A stretch of DNA of 64,000 nt from Streptomyces sp. KMM 9044 (GTDB lineage Bacteria; Actinomycetota; Actinomycetes; Streptomycetales; Streptomycetaceae), in assembly GCF_024701375.2 (NCBI RefSeq), contig NZ_CP113910.1:6014001-6078000 (forward strand), given 5' to 3'. The translations under genes were made by a program, and so were the position numbers. The notes under the pieces are model-generated. The model searched no databases. It had not been told where the DNA came from and was given only the letters and a program-made list of their open reading frames with translations. Below, piece by piece: positions 9,550-21,322 of this stretch. The number at the start of each line of letters is the position of its first letter. Position 1 is the first letter of the stretch.

Positions 9550-10413
9550 ATGCTGCCCTGGAAACGAGTGGTCAGCCCCCTGGCCGCGCTCCTGCTGGCC
9601 GCCGCGGCCCTCGCTGTCCCCACCGCCACCGGCGCCCACGCCGCGGGCGCGCCCAGCTCGGGCTGGAACGACTACTCCTGCAAGCCGTCCGCCGCCCATC
9701 CCCGCCCCGTCGTCCTGGTCCACGGCACCTTCGGGAACTCCGTCGACAACTGGCTGGGGCTCGCGCCCTATCTGACCCACCGCGACTACTGCGTCTTCTC
9801 CCTCGACTACGGCCGGCTCGAGGGCGTCCCCTTCTTCCACGGTCTCGGCCCCATCGAGAAGTCCGCGCAGCAGCTCGACGTCTTCGTCGACAGGGTGCTC
9901 GCCGCGACCGGAGCGACGAAGGCCGACATCGTCGGACACTCGCAGGGCGGCATGATGCCCCGCTACTACCTCAAGTTCCTCGGCGGCGCCGACGAGGTGA
10001 ACGCCCTCGTCGGGATCGCCCCCAGCAACCACGGCACCACCCTTGCCGGCCTCACCAACCTGCTGCCGTACTTCCCCGGCGTCGGGGACCTGCTGACCGA
10101 GGCCACCCCCGCCCTCGCCCAGCAGGTCGCCGGGTCGGACTTCCTCACCAGGCTCAACGCCGGCGGAGACACCGTGTCCGGCGTCCGCTACACCGTCATC
10201 GCCACCCGGTACGACGAGGTGGTCACCCCGTACCGCAGTCAGTACCTGAGCGGGCCGAACGTGCGTAACGTCCTGCTCCAGGACCTGTGTCCGGTCGACC
10301 TGTCCGAGCACGTGGCGATCGGGCTGATCGACCGGATCGCCTTCCACGAGGTCGCCAACGCCCTCGACCCGGCCCGCGCCCGACCCACCACCTGTGCCTC
10401 GGTGTTCACCTGA
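9550..10413 (+). CDS. Secreted class 2 triacylglycerol lipase
   Basis: Extracellular alpha/beta-hydrolase of 287 residues that hydrolyses ester bonds of lipids. The signal peptide spans about residues 1-32 (MLPWKRVVSPLAALLLAAAA, cleavage near AHAAG). The oxyanion-hole motif is VLVHGTFGN. The nucleophile elbow is GHSQGG with S131. Probable acid and base are D in RYDEVVTP and H in DLSEHVAIG. Cys residues near both ends and in QDLCPVD suggest disulfides. Family fit is the LipB/EstA class 2 lipases; by recalled synteny it corresponds to S. coelicolor SCO1735. It is convergent with the LPMO gene, with a shared terminator between. Confidence 0.92.
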   Translation: MLPWKRVVSPLAALLLAAAALAVPTATGAHAAGAPSSGWNDYSCKPSAAHPRPVVLVHGTFGNSVDNWLGLAPYLTHRDYCVFSLDYGRLEGVPFFHGLGPIEKSAQQLDVFVDRVLAATGATKADIVGHSQGGMMPRYYLKFLGGADEVNALVGIAPSNHGTTLAGLTNLLPYFPGVGDLLTEATPALAQQVAGSDFLTRLNAGGDTVSGVRYTVIATRYDEVVTPYRSQYLSGPNVRNVLLQDLCPVDLSEHVAIGLIDRIAFHEVANALDPARARPTTCASVFT

Positions 10414-10442
10414 CACGTGCAACCGCCCGGACGCACGGCGGA

Positions 10443-10471
10443 GCCTGTCCGGCCCGAGCCGCCGGACAGGC
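10443..10471. terminator. Hairpin between convergent lipase and LPMO genes
   Basis: A 10 bp perfect stem, GCCTGTCCGG / CCGGACAGGC, with a 9-base loop. It lies 30 bases after the lipase stop and 42 bases from the LPMO stop, so it can end both transcripts. Confidence 0.75.
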
Positions 10472-10512
10472 CCCGGGTCACGGTCGACGCGAGGTCGGTG
10501 ATCGACGCGAGG

Positions 10513-11625
<1,113 letters not shown>

Positions 11626-11976
11626 GGTGCAGCAACTCCTCGGAAATTCAACGGGCTTGGGGATCCCGTGGGGGGTGGCTCAGAAGCTAGCCCCAAGAAA
11701 CCGGGAAATCGCCCGCCGAAGGCCGCTCGCGGAGATCCTTATGGCCCCGTTAAGGGAGTGCTCAGGCTGGGATCAGGTAGGAACCCGCGAGCGGCCCCGG
11801 CCGAGGAGGCGCGTGGTGAACGGGAGAAGAGGAAGAGGGGCGGCCGTGGCCGGGGAGTGGGCCACCAGGTCCGGGCGATGTCCCTACGGATCTCCGGGCG
11901 CGGCGCGGAGCGGTCCTTCGGCTCGTCGCGGACCCGGCGGGCGGCTCGCCCTGGTCGAGGGGGTGGGGGGGGGAGG
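11626..11976. other. Intergenic region upstream of the LPMO gene
   Basis: About 350 bases without a convincing gene. It must hold the promoter of the LPMO gene, which reads leftward, with GAGGAGTTGC just before its ATG. The right half is very G-rich. No operator could be assigned. Confidence 0.35.
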
Positions 11977-12132
11977 GTGAGCCCGGTCGGGATACCGGTG
12001 GACCGGCTCACCGCCCTCCTGGCTCCGCTCGGCGGGCGGGTGAGTGCGGAGCGACTGTCGGACGACGTGGCGCCGTGGGGCCGGGAGGCGGACGACGAGC
12101 GCTACGCGGTGGTCGTGGCGACGGACGACTGA
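11977..12132 (+). CDS. Possible small hypothetical protein
   Basis: A short reading frame of about 51 residues from GTG 11977 (or GTG 11998). It ends VDRLTALLAPLGGRVSAERL...YAVVVATDD. The amino-acid pattern looks protein-like and codon third positions are GC-rich, but a G-run lies directly in front and no good ribosome site is seen. It could be the remnant of a longer gene. The family is not recognised. Confidence 0.3.
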   Translation: MSPVGIPVDRLTALLAPLGGRVSAERLSDDVAPWGREADDERYAVVVATDD

Positions 12133-12148
12133 CCCGGACCCGGCCCCT

Positions 12149-12649
12149 TCACGCGAGCAGCGCGTCCAGCCCGCCCTCCTGGGCCAGGGTGTCCAGTTCG
12201 TCGAGGGCGGCCACCGCGGCGGCAGCGGCCCCGGGATCAGTCGAGGCGAGGCCGCTCACCTCGAACTCGTCCTCGTCCAGCCGCCGTACGTCCGTGCCGT
12301 CCACCGGGACCCACAGGTCCAGGTCGAGATCCTCGACCACCAGACGGTTGCCGGAGAGCTCGGCCGGGCGGGTGATGTCGCAGTAGTGGCCCTTGAGGGT
12401 GCCTGTGGCGGTGCGCACCTCCTTCACCGCGTACCAGCGGTCGCGCCAGTAGTACTCGGTGAAGATGTCGCCGGGCTCGAAGCGGACGAAGCCGAAGTCC
12501 CGCACACCGTCGCCCGCCCAGGGGGCGCGCACGGTGATGCGGGTGCCGTCGTCGGCGAGCAGTTCGGCCGGGTAGGCGGTCTTCGTGCGCCCCGCCTTGA
12601 CGAGGACGACGTCCAGGAGGACCGGGCGGTCAGCCGAGTTCACGGACAT
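12149..12649 (-). CDS. DUF402-domain protein
   Basis: Protein of 166 residues with a DUF402 (FomD/Ntdp-like) barrel: FGFVRFEPGDIFTEYYWRDRWYAVKEV, DLDLDLWV and RLDEDEF. The family includes nucleoside di/triphosphate hydrolases with metal-binding acidic residues; activity here is only inferred. The ATG at 12649 has GGAGGTGCGGT upstream and lies inside the end of the GNAT gene (20 bp overlap), so translation is likely coupled. Confidence 0.75.
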   Translation of the reverse strand: MSVNSADRPVLLDVVLVKAGRTKTAYPAELLADDGTRITVRAPWAGDGVRDFGFVRFEPGDIFTEYYWRDRWYAVKEVRTATGTLKGHYCDITRPAELSGNRLVVEDLDLDLWVPVDGTDVRRLDEDEFEVSGLASTDPGAAAAAVAALDELDTLAQEGGLDALLA

Positions 12650-13559
12650 ACCGCACCTCCGTGCCACAGACCTCGTAGCCGAACCACTTGTTGATCGCGG
12701 TCATCGGCTCGTTCCCGGTGTCGTTGCCCGTGAACGCCTCCGTGTACCCGGCGGCGCGGGCGCGGTGCAGGGAGTCGTTCTTGGCGAGCTTGGCCAGCCC
12801 CCGGCCGCGGTGGGCCCTGGCGGTGCCGGTCATGGTTGTGCCGTACCGGGTGCCGCTGTCCGTGCGGGCCGTGGAGAGGGCGGCGGGCCGGCCGTCCACC
12901 ACCGTCACCGAGGTCAGCTCGGGGCTGAACATCGGATGCCGCCAGGTCTCCTCCAGCCAGGCCTCGTAGTCGGTGAACTCCGTGTCCACATCGATCGGTT
13001 CGTCCGCCGTCGTTTCTGCGTCCAGCGCGAACAGCGGGCGCGGGCCGTCGGCGAAGTCCGAGCCCGTGCGCAACTCCACGCCGGGTGGTGGGTCCTCGAG
13101 CGGAGGGAGGATGCCGTTCGCCAGGTCCAGGCGGAGGACGTGGGCGGTGCGGCTCGCCCGGTAGGCGTGCCGCTCGGCGAAGGCGCGATTGCCGGGGTCG
13201 TCCAGCACCCAGGCGAACAGCCTGGTCGCCCCGTGCGCGGTCAGGCGCTTCTCGGCGGCGCGCACGAGCGCCGTCCCGGCACCCCGGCGCGTGTGCCCGG
13301 GAAACACGTACACGTTGATGTTGCCCCGGCCCGGCTCGGAGCTCTCGTGGGTCAGATGCACCTGCGCCGTGCCGATCACCTCGCCGTCGGCCACGGCGAC
13401 GAGGGGACGGTAGTGGGCGTCGGGGTGCAGCCGGGTGAGGTCGTGGGCGAGGGACTCCGGGGTCAGGAGGCCGAACGGCAGCGCGGCGTGCCGGACGCGG
13501 GCGAAGCCCTCGAGGTCGGCGCGGGCTTCGGGGCGCAGGCCGCGGACGGTCACAGTCAT
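12630..13559 (-). CDS. Tandem GNAT acetyltransferase
   Basis: Protein of 309 residues with two GNAT folds. The first (residues 5-145) has VYVFPGHTRRGAGTALVRAAE, the acetyl-CoA pyrophosphate loop. The second (about 160-309) has ARAHRGRGLAKLAKNDSL and the NEPMTAINKWFGYE pattern common to GNAT proteins of Streptomyces. It probably acetylates a small amine; the substrate is unknown. It is divergent from the YtrA-type GntR gene across 82 bp and overlaps the DUF402 gene downstream. Confidence 0.85.
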   Translation of the reverse strand: MTVTVRGLRPEARADLEGFARVRHAALPFGLLTPESLAHDLTRLHPDAHYRPLVAVADGEVIGTAQVHLTHESSEPGRGNINVYVFPGHTRRGAGTALVRAAEKRLTAHGATRLFAWVLDDPGNRAFAERHAYRASRTAHVLRLDLANGILPPLEDPPPGVELRTGSDFADGPRPLFALDAETTADEPIDVDTEFTDYEAWLEETWRHPMFSPELTSVTVVDGRPAALSTARTDSGTRYGTTMTGTARAHRGRGLAKLAKNDSLHRARAAGYTEAFTGNDTGNEPMTAINKWFGYEVCGTEVRYVRELG

Positions 13560-13641
13560 GGATGCGCACGCTACGGGGAGACGTGCGGGGACTGCCTCTC
13601 ATTTTCCGCTCGTTCTTTGCCGAGTGCGGGACAATCGGGCC

Positions 13642-14010
13642 GTGACCCTGAAGATCCATATCGACGACAGCGTGCCGCCGTACGAGCAGGTGCGGGTGCA
13701 GATCTCCGAGCAGGCCAGGTCGGGGGTGCTGCCGGTGGGCCACCGGCTGCCGACGGTACGGGGCCTGGCCCAGACCCTCGGCCTCGCCGCGAACACGGTG
13801 GCCAAGGCCTACCGCGCGCTGGAGGGGGACGGCGTGATCGAGACCCGCGGCCGCCACGGCACGTTCGTCGCCGCCGCGGGCTCGGCCGCGGAGCGTGAGG
13901 CCGCGGCGGCGGCCCAGGCGTACGCGGAGCGCGCGCGACGGCTCGGGCTGGACGAGGACGCGGCCCTGGCCGCCGCACGGGACGCGCTGCGGGCGGCGTA
14001 CGAGGCGTAG
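13642..14010 (+). CDS. GntR-family regulator, YtrA subfamily
   Basis: DNA-binding repressor of 122 residues from GTG 13642. The winged helix-turn-helix is at residues 10-75 (VPPYEQVRVQISEQ, GHRLPTVRGLAQTLGLAANT, GVIETRGRHGTFV). A short helical tail of about 45 residues is the only effector/dimer part, as in YtrA-type regulators. Those usually control a neighbouring ABC transporter operon, but no such transporter is adjacent. It may regulate itself or the divergent GNAT gene. Recalled synteny suggests the SCO1728 orthologue. Confidence 0.88.
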   Translation: MTLKIHIDDSVPPYEQVRVQISEQARSGVLPVGHRLPTVRGLAQTLGLAANTVAKAYRALEGDGVIETRGRHGTFVAAAGSAAEREAAAAAQAYAERARRLGLDEDAALAAARDALRAAYEA

Positions 14011-14094
14011 CCGCGGGCCGTTGTACAGGAGGGGGAGCAGGGTGCGGGCGGAGGCCGGCTCGGTCCCGGAGCGCCCGGCCCCGTTCCCCCGCGC

Positions 14095-15192
14095 CTACAG
14101 GTACAGCCCCGCCTCCGCGTCCCCCCGCGGTTGTGGCAGTGCCGTCGGAGAGGTGCCCCTGCGCAGGGCGTACAGCTCGGCCAGGGTGGCGCCCTCGCGG
14201 CCCACGCCGTCCTCGTGGCCCAGCCAGTCCACCGCCTCGGCCCGGGTCAGCGACCCCACCTCGATCCGGGCGAGACAGCGGCCGGGGCGGACCACGGCCG
14301 GGTGGAGGCGCTCCAGGTCCTCGTTGGTGGTGACGCCCACCAGCACGTTGCGGCCCTGGCCGAGCAGGCCGTCGGTGAGGTTCAGCAACCGGGACAGGGC
14401 CTGCCCCGCGGTGTGCTTGGCCTCGCCGCGGATCAGTTCGTCGCAGTCCTCCAGCAGCAGCAGCCGCCAGCGGCCCCTGCCTGTCGGCGACTCCTCCTCG
14501 CCGATCGCGATGTCCATCAGGTAGCCGACGTCGGAGAAGAGCCGCTCCGGGTCCAGGACGCAGTCCACCCGGCACCAGTCCTGCCAGGAGCGGGCCAGCG
14601 TGCGCAGCGCGGACGTCTTCCCGGTGCCCGGCGGGCCGTGCAGCAGGAGCAGCCGGCCCGCGATGTCCTCGGGCGTGGTCTTCATCAGGCCGTCCATGGC
14701 GTCCGCCACCGGCGCGGTGTAGTTGGACCGGATCTCGTCCCAGGTGCCCGCGGAGATCTGCCGGGTGGTGCGGTGCGGGCCGCGACGCGGGGACACGTAC
14801 CAGAAGCCCATGGTGACGTTCTCCGGCTGCGGTTCCGGTTCGTCCGCCGCGCCGTCCGTGGCCTCGCCGAGGACCCTCGCCGCGAGTTCGGCGGTGGTCG
14901 CGGTGACGGTGACGTCGGCACCCCGGTTCCAGCGGGAGACCAGCAGCGTCCAGCCGTCGCCCTGGGCCAGGGTGGCGCTGCGGTCGTCGTCCCGGGCGGT
15001 GCGCAGCACCTCGGCGCCCTTCGGCAGCAGGGTCGCGCCGGAGCGCACGCGGTCGATGTTCGCCGCGTGCGAGAACGACTGCTCACCCGTCGCGAAGCGG
15101 CCGAGGAACAGCGCGTCGACGACGTCGGACGGGGAGTCACTGTCGTCGACGTTGAGCCGGATCGGCAGTGCGTCGTGCGGGTTCGCTGGCAT
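14095..15192 (-). CDS. AAA-type ATPase with N-terminal DUF5925-like region
   Basis: 365-residue ATPase from ATG 15192 (MPANPHDALPIRLNVDD). The N-terminal 150 residues are an actinobacterial domain of unknown role. Walker A is GPPGTGKTSAL, Walker B is RLLLLEDCDELI, sensor 1 is NVLVGVTTNED and the arginine finger region is VVRPGRCLARIEVG. This is the architecture of stand-alone AAA proteins that remodel a partner; no partner is evident. It lies downstream of the deacetylase gene, same strand, with a 96 bp gap, so it may or may not share that transcript. Confidence 0.82.
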   Translation of the reverse strand: MPANPHDALPIRLNVDDSDSPSDVVDALFLGRFATGEQSFSHAANIDRVRSGATLLPKGAEVLRTARDDDRSATLAQGDGWTLLVSRWNRGADVTVTATTAELAARVLGEATDGAADEPEPQPENVTMGFWYVSPRRGPHRTTRQISAGTWDEIRSNYTAPVADAMDGLMKTTPEDIAGRLLLLHGPPGTGKTSALRTLARSWQDWCRVDCVLDPERLFSDVGYLMDIAIGEEESPTGRGRWRLLLLEDCDELIRGEAKHTAGQALSRLLNLTDGLLGQGRNVLVGVTTNEDLERLHPAVVRPGRCLARIEVGSLTRAEAVDWLGHEDGVGREGATLAELYALRRGTSPTALPQPRGDAEAGLYL

Positions 15193-15288
15193 AGAGCCAT
15201 GATCGGGCACACGGACGCCCCCGCGCACCCTGTTTCCCCGAGGCGCGCGGGGGCGCGTGACGTGTGTGAGGCGCGCCGTGTGCCCCCG

Positions 15289-16089
15289 TCACCGCCGCAC
15301 GTGTGCCGCCAGCCGCCGCGCGTGCCGCGCCCGCCGGAGCACCGCGTACCCCTTGGTCAGGGCCCGGTCCCGGACGAAGACGCGGGTGAGGTCGCGGCCG
15401 TCCACCAGCCGCTCGAACCCGGCGGTGTCCGTCGACCGGCGCACGGTCACGCGCCGCAGCGCGTACGGCCCCTGCGCGCGGCGGGCGAGCCCGTTGCCGA
15501 CGGCGAGTGCCTGCGCGTACCCCGTGTCCCGCACCGCCTCCCGCACCCGGCGGCTGGAGTAGCCGTAGGGATAGGCGAACGACGTCGGAGCGCGGCCCAG
15601 TTGATCCGAGACGATCTCCTTGCACAGGATCAGCTCGGAGCGCAGCCGCCGGTCGTCGAGCTGGTCGAGCTGCGGGTGGCTGTGGCTGTGGCCGCCGATC
15701 TCCACGCCCGCGGCGGCCAGTTCGCGGACCTGCGCCCAGTCGAGCATGCTGTCCGGGCCGCCCCCGGTGTCGTAGGGCCCCCGGAGCCAGCCCGTGGAGA
15801 CGAACAGCGTGGCGGGGAAGCCGTGTTCGGCGAGGACCGGCAGGACGTGCCGGTGCACGCCCTCGTAGCCGTCGTCGAACGTGATGAGGACCGGCCGCGC
15901 GGGCAACGGCCGCCCGGTGCGCCAGCAGGCGGCCAGCTCGGCCGTGCCGACGGGGGTGAGGCCCCGCGCGGCGATCACCGCCATCTGTCCGGCGAACACC
16001 CGCGGGGACACGGACAGCGCGCGGGTGGCGTCGTTGGGGTCGTCGGCCACCGAGTGGTACATCAGGATCGGCACCCGTTCGTCAGACAC
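15289..16089 (-). CDS. Polysaccharide deacetylase (NodB/CE4 fold)
   Basis: Protein of 266 residues, probably starting at GTG 16089 (GTG 16095 is also possible); both overlap the end of the upstream glycosyltransferase. The NodB domain shows ITFDDGYEG (catalytic and metal Asp pair), GGHSHSHPQL (metal His residues) and FAYPYGYSSRRV. No signal peptide is seen, so it may act on a lipid-linked or nascent sugar inside the cell. Coupling with two GT2 genes points to one glycan-making operon that removes acetyl groups from N-acetyl sugars. Confidence 0.85.
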   Translation of the reverse strand: MSDERVPILMYHSVADDPNDATRALSVSPRVFAGQMAVIAARGLTPVGTAELAACWRTGRPLPARPVLITFDDGYEGVHRHVLPVLAEHGFPATLFVSTGWLRGPYDTGGGPDSMLDWAQVRELAAAGVEIGGHSHSHPQLDQLDDRRLRSELILCKEIVSDQLGRAPTSFAYPYGYSSRRVREAVRDTGYAQALAVGNGLARRAQGPYALRRVTVRRSTDTAGFERLVDGRDLTRVFVRDRALTKGYAVLRRARHARRLAAHVRR

Positions 16090-17176
16090 GGACACCCCCC
16101 GGTCCCCTGTCCTGCCGGTCTTTCCCGCGGTGCGCCCCGCCCCCCGGGACCGACACGTCGACCACGGAGAACGTGACCCCGCCCCGCCGGGCCCGCACGC
16201 TCCCCACCACGTATCCACCCGCCGCCGTGAGCACCCCGGCGACGATCGTGCCCGCGCGCCCCGCCCCGCCCCGCCGGGCCGACAGGGCGTCCCGCAGCCC
16301 CCGCACCACCCCGGCGGGCAGCACCCGTGTGGTGTAACGGCGTTCCGACTCCAGCCCCTTGCCGGCGCCCACGCTGCGCGCCACCAGTGCTTTGGACAGG
16401 CCCTCGGCGTAGGTGCGGGTGAGGAAGTAGCGGAAGCGCTCGCGTGCCTCGGGCACCCGGTGGTGGACGACCGCGCGGTCGTCGATCAGCAGGACCGCGT
16501 CGGGCCGGGCGCGGCTGAGGCGGATGCACAGCTCCGTTTCCTCCCCGCCCAGTGGGCGCTTGTTCCCGCCCCGCCCGATCCCGGTGGCGAAGCCGCCCGC
16601 CGCGTCGAAGGCGGTGCGCCGGAAGGAGGCGTTGCCGCCGAGGACATTGCGCACCCGCACACGTCCGGCCGGCAGGCCCCGGTAGGTGCAGCCCACCACC
16701 CAGTCGAACTCCTCGGGGAACCAGCCGGGGCGCCGCCCCGATGCCCAGAGGGGATCGGTGCGTCCGCCGACCGCCATCACGCACGGATCGGCGTACGCTT
16801 CGGCGAAGTGCCCGAGCCAGTCGCGTTCGGCCACGGCGTCGTCGTCGAGGAACGCGACGATCCCACCGCGCGAGGCGGCGATGCCGGTGTTGCGTCCTGC
16901 GGACAGGCCACGGGGGCCCGCGTTGGCGAGCACCCGCACGCCGTCGGTCTCCTGGTACTCCTTGGCCAGCCGGTCCAGCAGAACCTGGTTGTGGTCCACG
17001 ACCACCAGGGTCTCCAGGGCCGGGCGGGACTGCGCCCGCACCGAGGCGACTGCCGCGAGGACGTCCTCCCAGCGGTCCTCGGTGTAGGCGCAGATCACGA
17101 CCGAGATGCCGGGCACTTCGGACGCGTCGGACCCGTCCGGCCCGTCCGGAGCACCCGTGATGCCGGGCTCGCTCAA
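16082..17176 (-). CDS. Family 2 glycosyltransferase
   Basis: 364 residues from a TTG at 17176 with GGGAAGG upstream; the TTG overlaps the TGA of the preceding gene (TTGA). The GT-A fold begins ISVVICAYTEDRWEDVLAAV, with VVVDHN, the LDDDA metal motif and EETELCIRLSRARP. The C-terminal 100 residues are Arg-rich with a weak hydrophobic stretch (TIVAGVLTAAGGYVVGSV) that may touch the membrane. It probably adds a sugar in the same pathway as its two coupled neighbours. Acceptor unknown. Confidence 0.85.
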   Translation of the reverse strand: MSEPGITGAPDGPDGSDASEVPGISVVICAYTEDRWEDVLAAVASVRAQSRPALETLVVVDHNQVLLDRLAKEYQETDGVRVLANAGPRGLSAGRNTGIAASRGGIVAFLDDDAVAERDWLGHFAEAYADPCVMAVGGRTDPLWASGRRPGWFPEEFDWVVGCTYRGLPAGRVRVRNVLGGNASFRRTAFDAAGGFATGIGRGGNKRPLGGEETELCIRLSRARPDAVLLIDDRAVVHHRVPEARERFRYFLTRTYAEGLSKALVARSVGAGKGLESERRYTTRVLPAGVVRGLRDALSARRGGAGRAGTIVAGVLTAAGGYVVGSVRARRGGVTFSVVDVSVPGGGAHRGKDRQDRGPGGVRV

Positions 17177-17994
17177 GACACCTTCCCCCGGACCGTGTCG
17201 AGCAGCGGGGAGCGGCGCGGGCGGCGGCGCAGCGCACGCCGGTTGGAGCGCTCCTGGAGGATCACCCCGAGGACACGGAACCCGTCCCGCACGGCCCGCA
17301 GATTGCTCGCGCCGTGGATGCGCAGGTACTCGTGGCTGGGGATCTCCTGCACTCTCAGTCCGGCCTTGACGACCCGGATGTTCATCAGGGTCTCGACCTC
17401 GAAGCCGGTGCAGTCGAGGTCGATCTTGTCCAGGCAGTGCCGCCAGAACGCGTTGTAGCCGTAGCAGAGATCGGTGTAGCGGGCGCCGAACTTGCGGTTG
17501 ACGGCCCCGCACAGGACCCGGTTGCCGAGCTTGCGGACGAAGGTCATGTCGTCGGTGCCGCCGCCGTTGGCGAAGCGGGACCCCTTGGCGAAGTCCGCGC
17601 CCGAGACGAGGGCGGAGACGTACGACACGATCTCGTTGCCGTCCGCCGAGCCGTCCGCGTCGACCATCACGATGATGTCGCCGGTGCAGGCCTGGAACCC
17701 GGCGTTCAGGGCGTCCCCCTTGCCCTTGCCGCGCTGTTCGACGACCTTGACGTCCGGCCGCAGCCCGCGCGCCACTTCGACGGTGTTGTCGGTGGAGTTG
17801 CCGTCGACCAGGACCACTTCGTGGATCCAGTCGGGAAGCGTCTTGAAGACGTACGGCAGGTTCTCCGCCTCGTTCATGGCCGGTATCACCACGCTCACCG
17901 GTGGTGCGATGGCCAGGTGCGAGGAGACGGGCCGGTACTTTCCGGTGGCCGGCGGATTCTGGTCCTCGGTCGCCGGCTGCAGAACGGAACTCAT
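17173..17994 (-). CDS. Family 2 glycosyltransferase, DPM1/DolP-mannose-synthase like
   Basis: First gene of the three-gene operon, 273 residues from ATG 17994 with AGAGGGA upstream. Signature segments: VSVVIPAMNEAENLPYVFK, EVVLVDGNSTDNT, GKGKGDALNAGF, MVDADGSADGNEI (DxD metal site), YTDLCYGYNAFWR and GFEVETLMNIRV. These match polyprenyl-phosphate glycosyltransferases. No membrane helices are present, so it would charge a lipid carrier at the cytoplasmic face. It ends by a TTGA overlap into the next GT2. Confidence 0.85.
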   Translation of the reverse strand: MSSVLQPATEDQNPPATGKYRPVSSHLAIAPPVSVVIPAMNEAENLPYVFKTLPDWIHEVVLVDGNSTDNTVEVARGLRPDVKVVEQRGKGKGDALNAGFQACTGDIIVMVDADGSADGNEIVSYVSALVSGADFAKGSRFANGGGTDDMTFVRKLGNRVLCGAVNRKFGARYTDLCYGYNAFWRHCLDKIDLDCTGFEVETLMNIRVVKAGLRVQEIPSHEYLRIHGASNLRAVRDGFRVLGVILQERSNRRALRRRPRRSPLLDTVRGKVS

Positions 17995-18000
17995 CAGTCT

Positions 18001-18783
18001 GATCCCTCTCGTCCGGTGGGCCGCCCGCCCCTGGGCAGCCCGGCTGTTCGTCCGGTTCGAAAGGGGGGTTCTCACCCGTGCACGACGCGGACAAGAGCTT
18101 CGTGCACGCCGGGTGAGCTGGCAAAACTGGCCGGCCGCGGCACACGCCGGCCGACCGCGCGGCCCGGCTCGGTCCCCATTGCGGTCACCGAGCACGGCAC
18201 CCCCCTACCGCGCCCCGCGCCGGTGCGTCGCGGTCCTGAGCCCTCCCCTGGAGCCGCTTACTGACGGACCGATGCGGGTGAGATGTATTGCGATGTATCA
18301 CGGTATTGACGATTGAGCCTGTATGGCAAGGCCTGAAAACAGAACTCACGTTTTCGTCGGTTTGGGTGTTACGCGTGGCTCCGACTGTGGTGACTCGTGC
18401 GAAGAGGTGTGCCGGTGCGGATGGTCTGCATGGCCGACTTTTCCCCTTGAAGCGTCGGATGCCAGGCTTCAATCTGACGCAGCCCGTTGTGGGCGTCAAG
18501 GGTGAAACAGCCTCAAGGCCTGAATTCGTCCGGGATTGAACAGATGTTCTGATGGCCGGCGGTGGCGGCGCGGCGGTGCTCCTGTGGCGACCCGTCAGTG
18601 GTCCGGCGGTGGCCGGACGGTGACCCCGTGGGCGTGCGGTGGTTCTGTGGGTGTGCGGTGGTTCTGTGGTGAACGAATTGCGGGTTTCCTGGGGAGGGGT
18701 CGGCATTTTTGGCATGGACACTTCCAGTCAACGCGCGTAGCCGCTATGAAGGTTGCGGCAGAGATCCTGCTAAGGGAGGTTCC
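18001..18783. other. Long intergenic region before the SGNH lipase gene
   Basis: 783 bases, lower in GC than its surroundings, with no supported gene. It carries the divergent promoters of the glycosyltransferase operon (left) and the lipase (right). A 17 bp direct repeat, GTGCGGTGGTTCTGTGG, occurs at 18634-18650 and 18653-18669. AAGGGAGG precedes the lipase ATG. No small RNA could be identified. Confidence 0.45.
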
Positions 18784-19590
18784 ATGAGACGTTCCCGACT
18801 TTCCGTCTATCTCGGTTCCATCCTCCTCGCCGTCGTTACCACCCTCACCGGGGCAGCCACGGCGAACGCGTCCCAACAGGCCGCAGCGGACGGCTATGTG
18901 GCGCTCGGAGACTCCTACTCCTCCGGCGTCGGAGCAGGCAGCTACATCAGCTCCAGCGGAGACTGCAAGCGCAGTACGAAGGCCTATCCCTACCTCTGGA
19001 ACGCCGCCAACTCACCCTCGTCCTTCAACTTCACCGCCTGTTCGGGCGCCCGAACGGATGAAGTTCTGGCATCGCAGCTCGGCCCGCTCGGCACCAGCAC
19101 CGGTCTCGTCTCGATCAGCGTCGGCGGCAACGACGCGGGCTTCGCCGACGTCATGACGACCTGTGTGCTCCAGTCGGAGAGCACCTGCCTCTCCCGGATC
19201 AACACCGCGCGCTCGTACGCCACCTCGACGCTCCCCGGCAAGCTCAACAACGTCTACTCGGCCATCCGCGCCCGGGCCCCGAACGCCGAGGTCGTCGTCC
19301 TCGGCTACCCCCGCTTCTACCAGCTCGGAACCACCTGCATCGGCCTCTCCGAAGCCAAGCGGGCGGCCATCAACAACGCGGCCGACCTCCTCAACAGCGT
19401 CACCGCCCAGCGCGCCAACGCCCACGGCTTCACCTTCGCCGACGTGCGCGCCCCGTTCACCGGCCACGAGATCTGCTCCGGCAACTCCTGGCTGCACAGC
19501 GTGAACTGGGCCAACATCGGTGAGTCCTACCACCCGAAGGCGGCCGGCCAGTCCGGCGGTTACCTCCCGGCCTTCAACAGCGCGGCCTGA
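18784..19590 (+). CDS. Secreted SGNH-hydrolase lipase/esterase
   Basis: Extracellular GDSL lipase of 268 residues from ATG 18784 (GGGAGG upstream). Signal peptide about residues 1-32. Block I is GYVALGDSYSSGVGAG with the nucleophilic Ser, block III is SVGGNDAGF, and block V is the SYHPKAAGQ His with the upstream residue of the dyad. Six Cys residues fit three disulfides, as in the S. rimosus/S. coelicolor SCO1725-type lipases. It should cleave fatty-acid esters. It stands alone, ended by a hairpin shared with the convergent kinase gene. Confidence 0.92.
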   Translation: MRRSRLSVYLGSILLAVVTTLTGAATANASQQAAADGYVALGDSYSSGVGAGSYISSSGDCKRSTKAYPYLWNAANSPSSFNFTACSGARTDEVLASQLGPLGTSTGLVSISVGGNDAGFADVMTTCVLQSESTCLSRINTARSYATSTLPGKLNNVYSAIRARAPNAEVVVLGYPRFYQLGTTCIGLSEAKRAAINNAADLLNSVTAQRANAHGFTFADVRAPFTGHEICSGNSWLHSVNWANIGESYHPKAAGQSGGYLPAFNSAA

Positions 19591-19599
19591 TCCGCCGGG

Positions 19600-19625
19600 G
19601 GAGCCGCCTTCCCCGGGGCGGCTCC
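19600..19625. terminator. Hairpin between lipase and kinase genes
   Basis: A 9 bp stem, GGAGCCGCC / GGCGGCTCC, with an 8-base loop, 10 bases after the lipase stop and followed by TTCAAG. It lies between convergent genes. Confidence 0.65.
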
Positions 19626-19657
19626 TTCAAGTCCACGTCGCCCCGCGGCCGTACACC

Positions 19658-21271
<1,614 letters not shown>

Positions 21272-21322
21272 GGCGCCCCCCATCGCATCCGGGCGAATTC
21301 TCCGTTTCCTCATGAACGTAGC

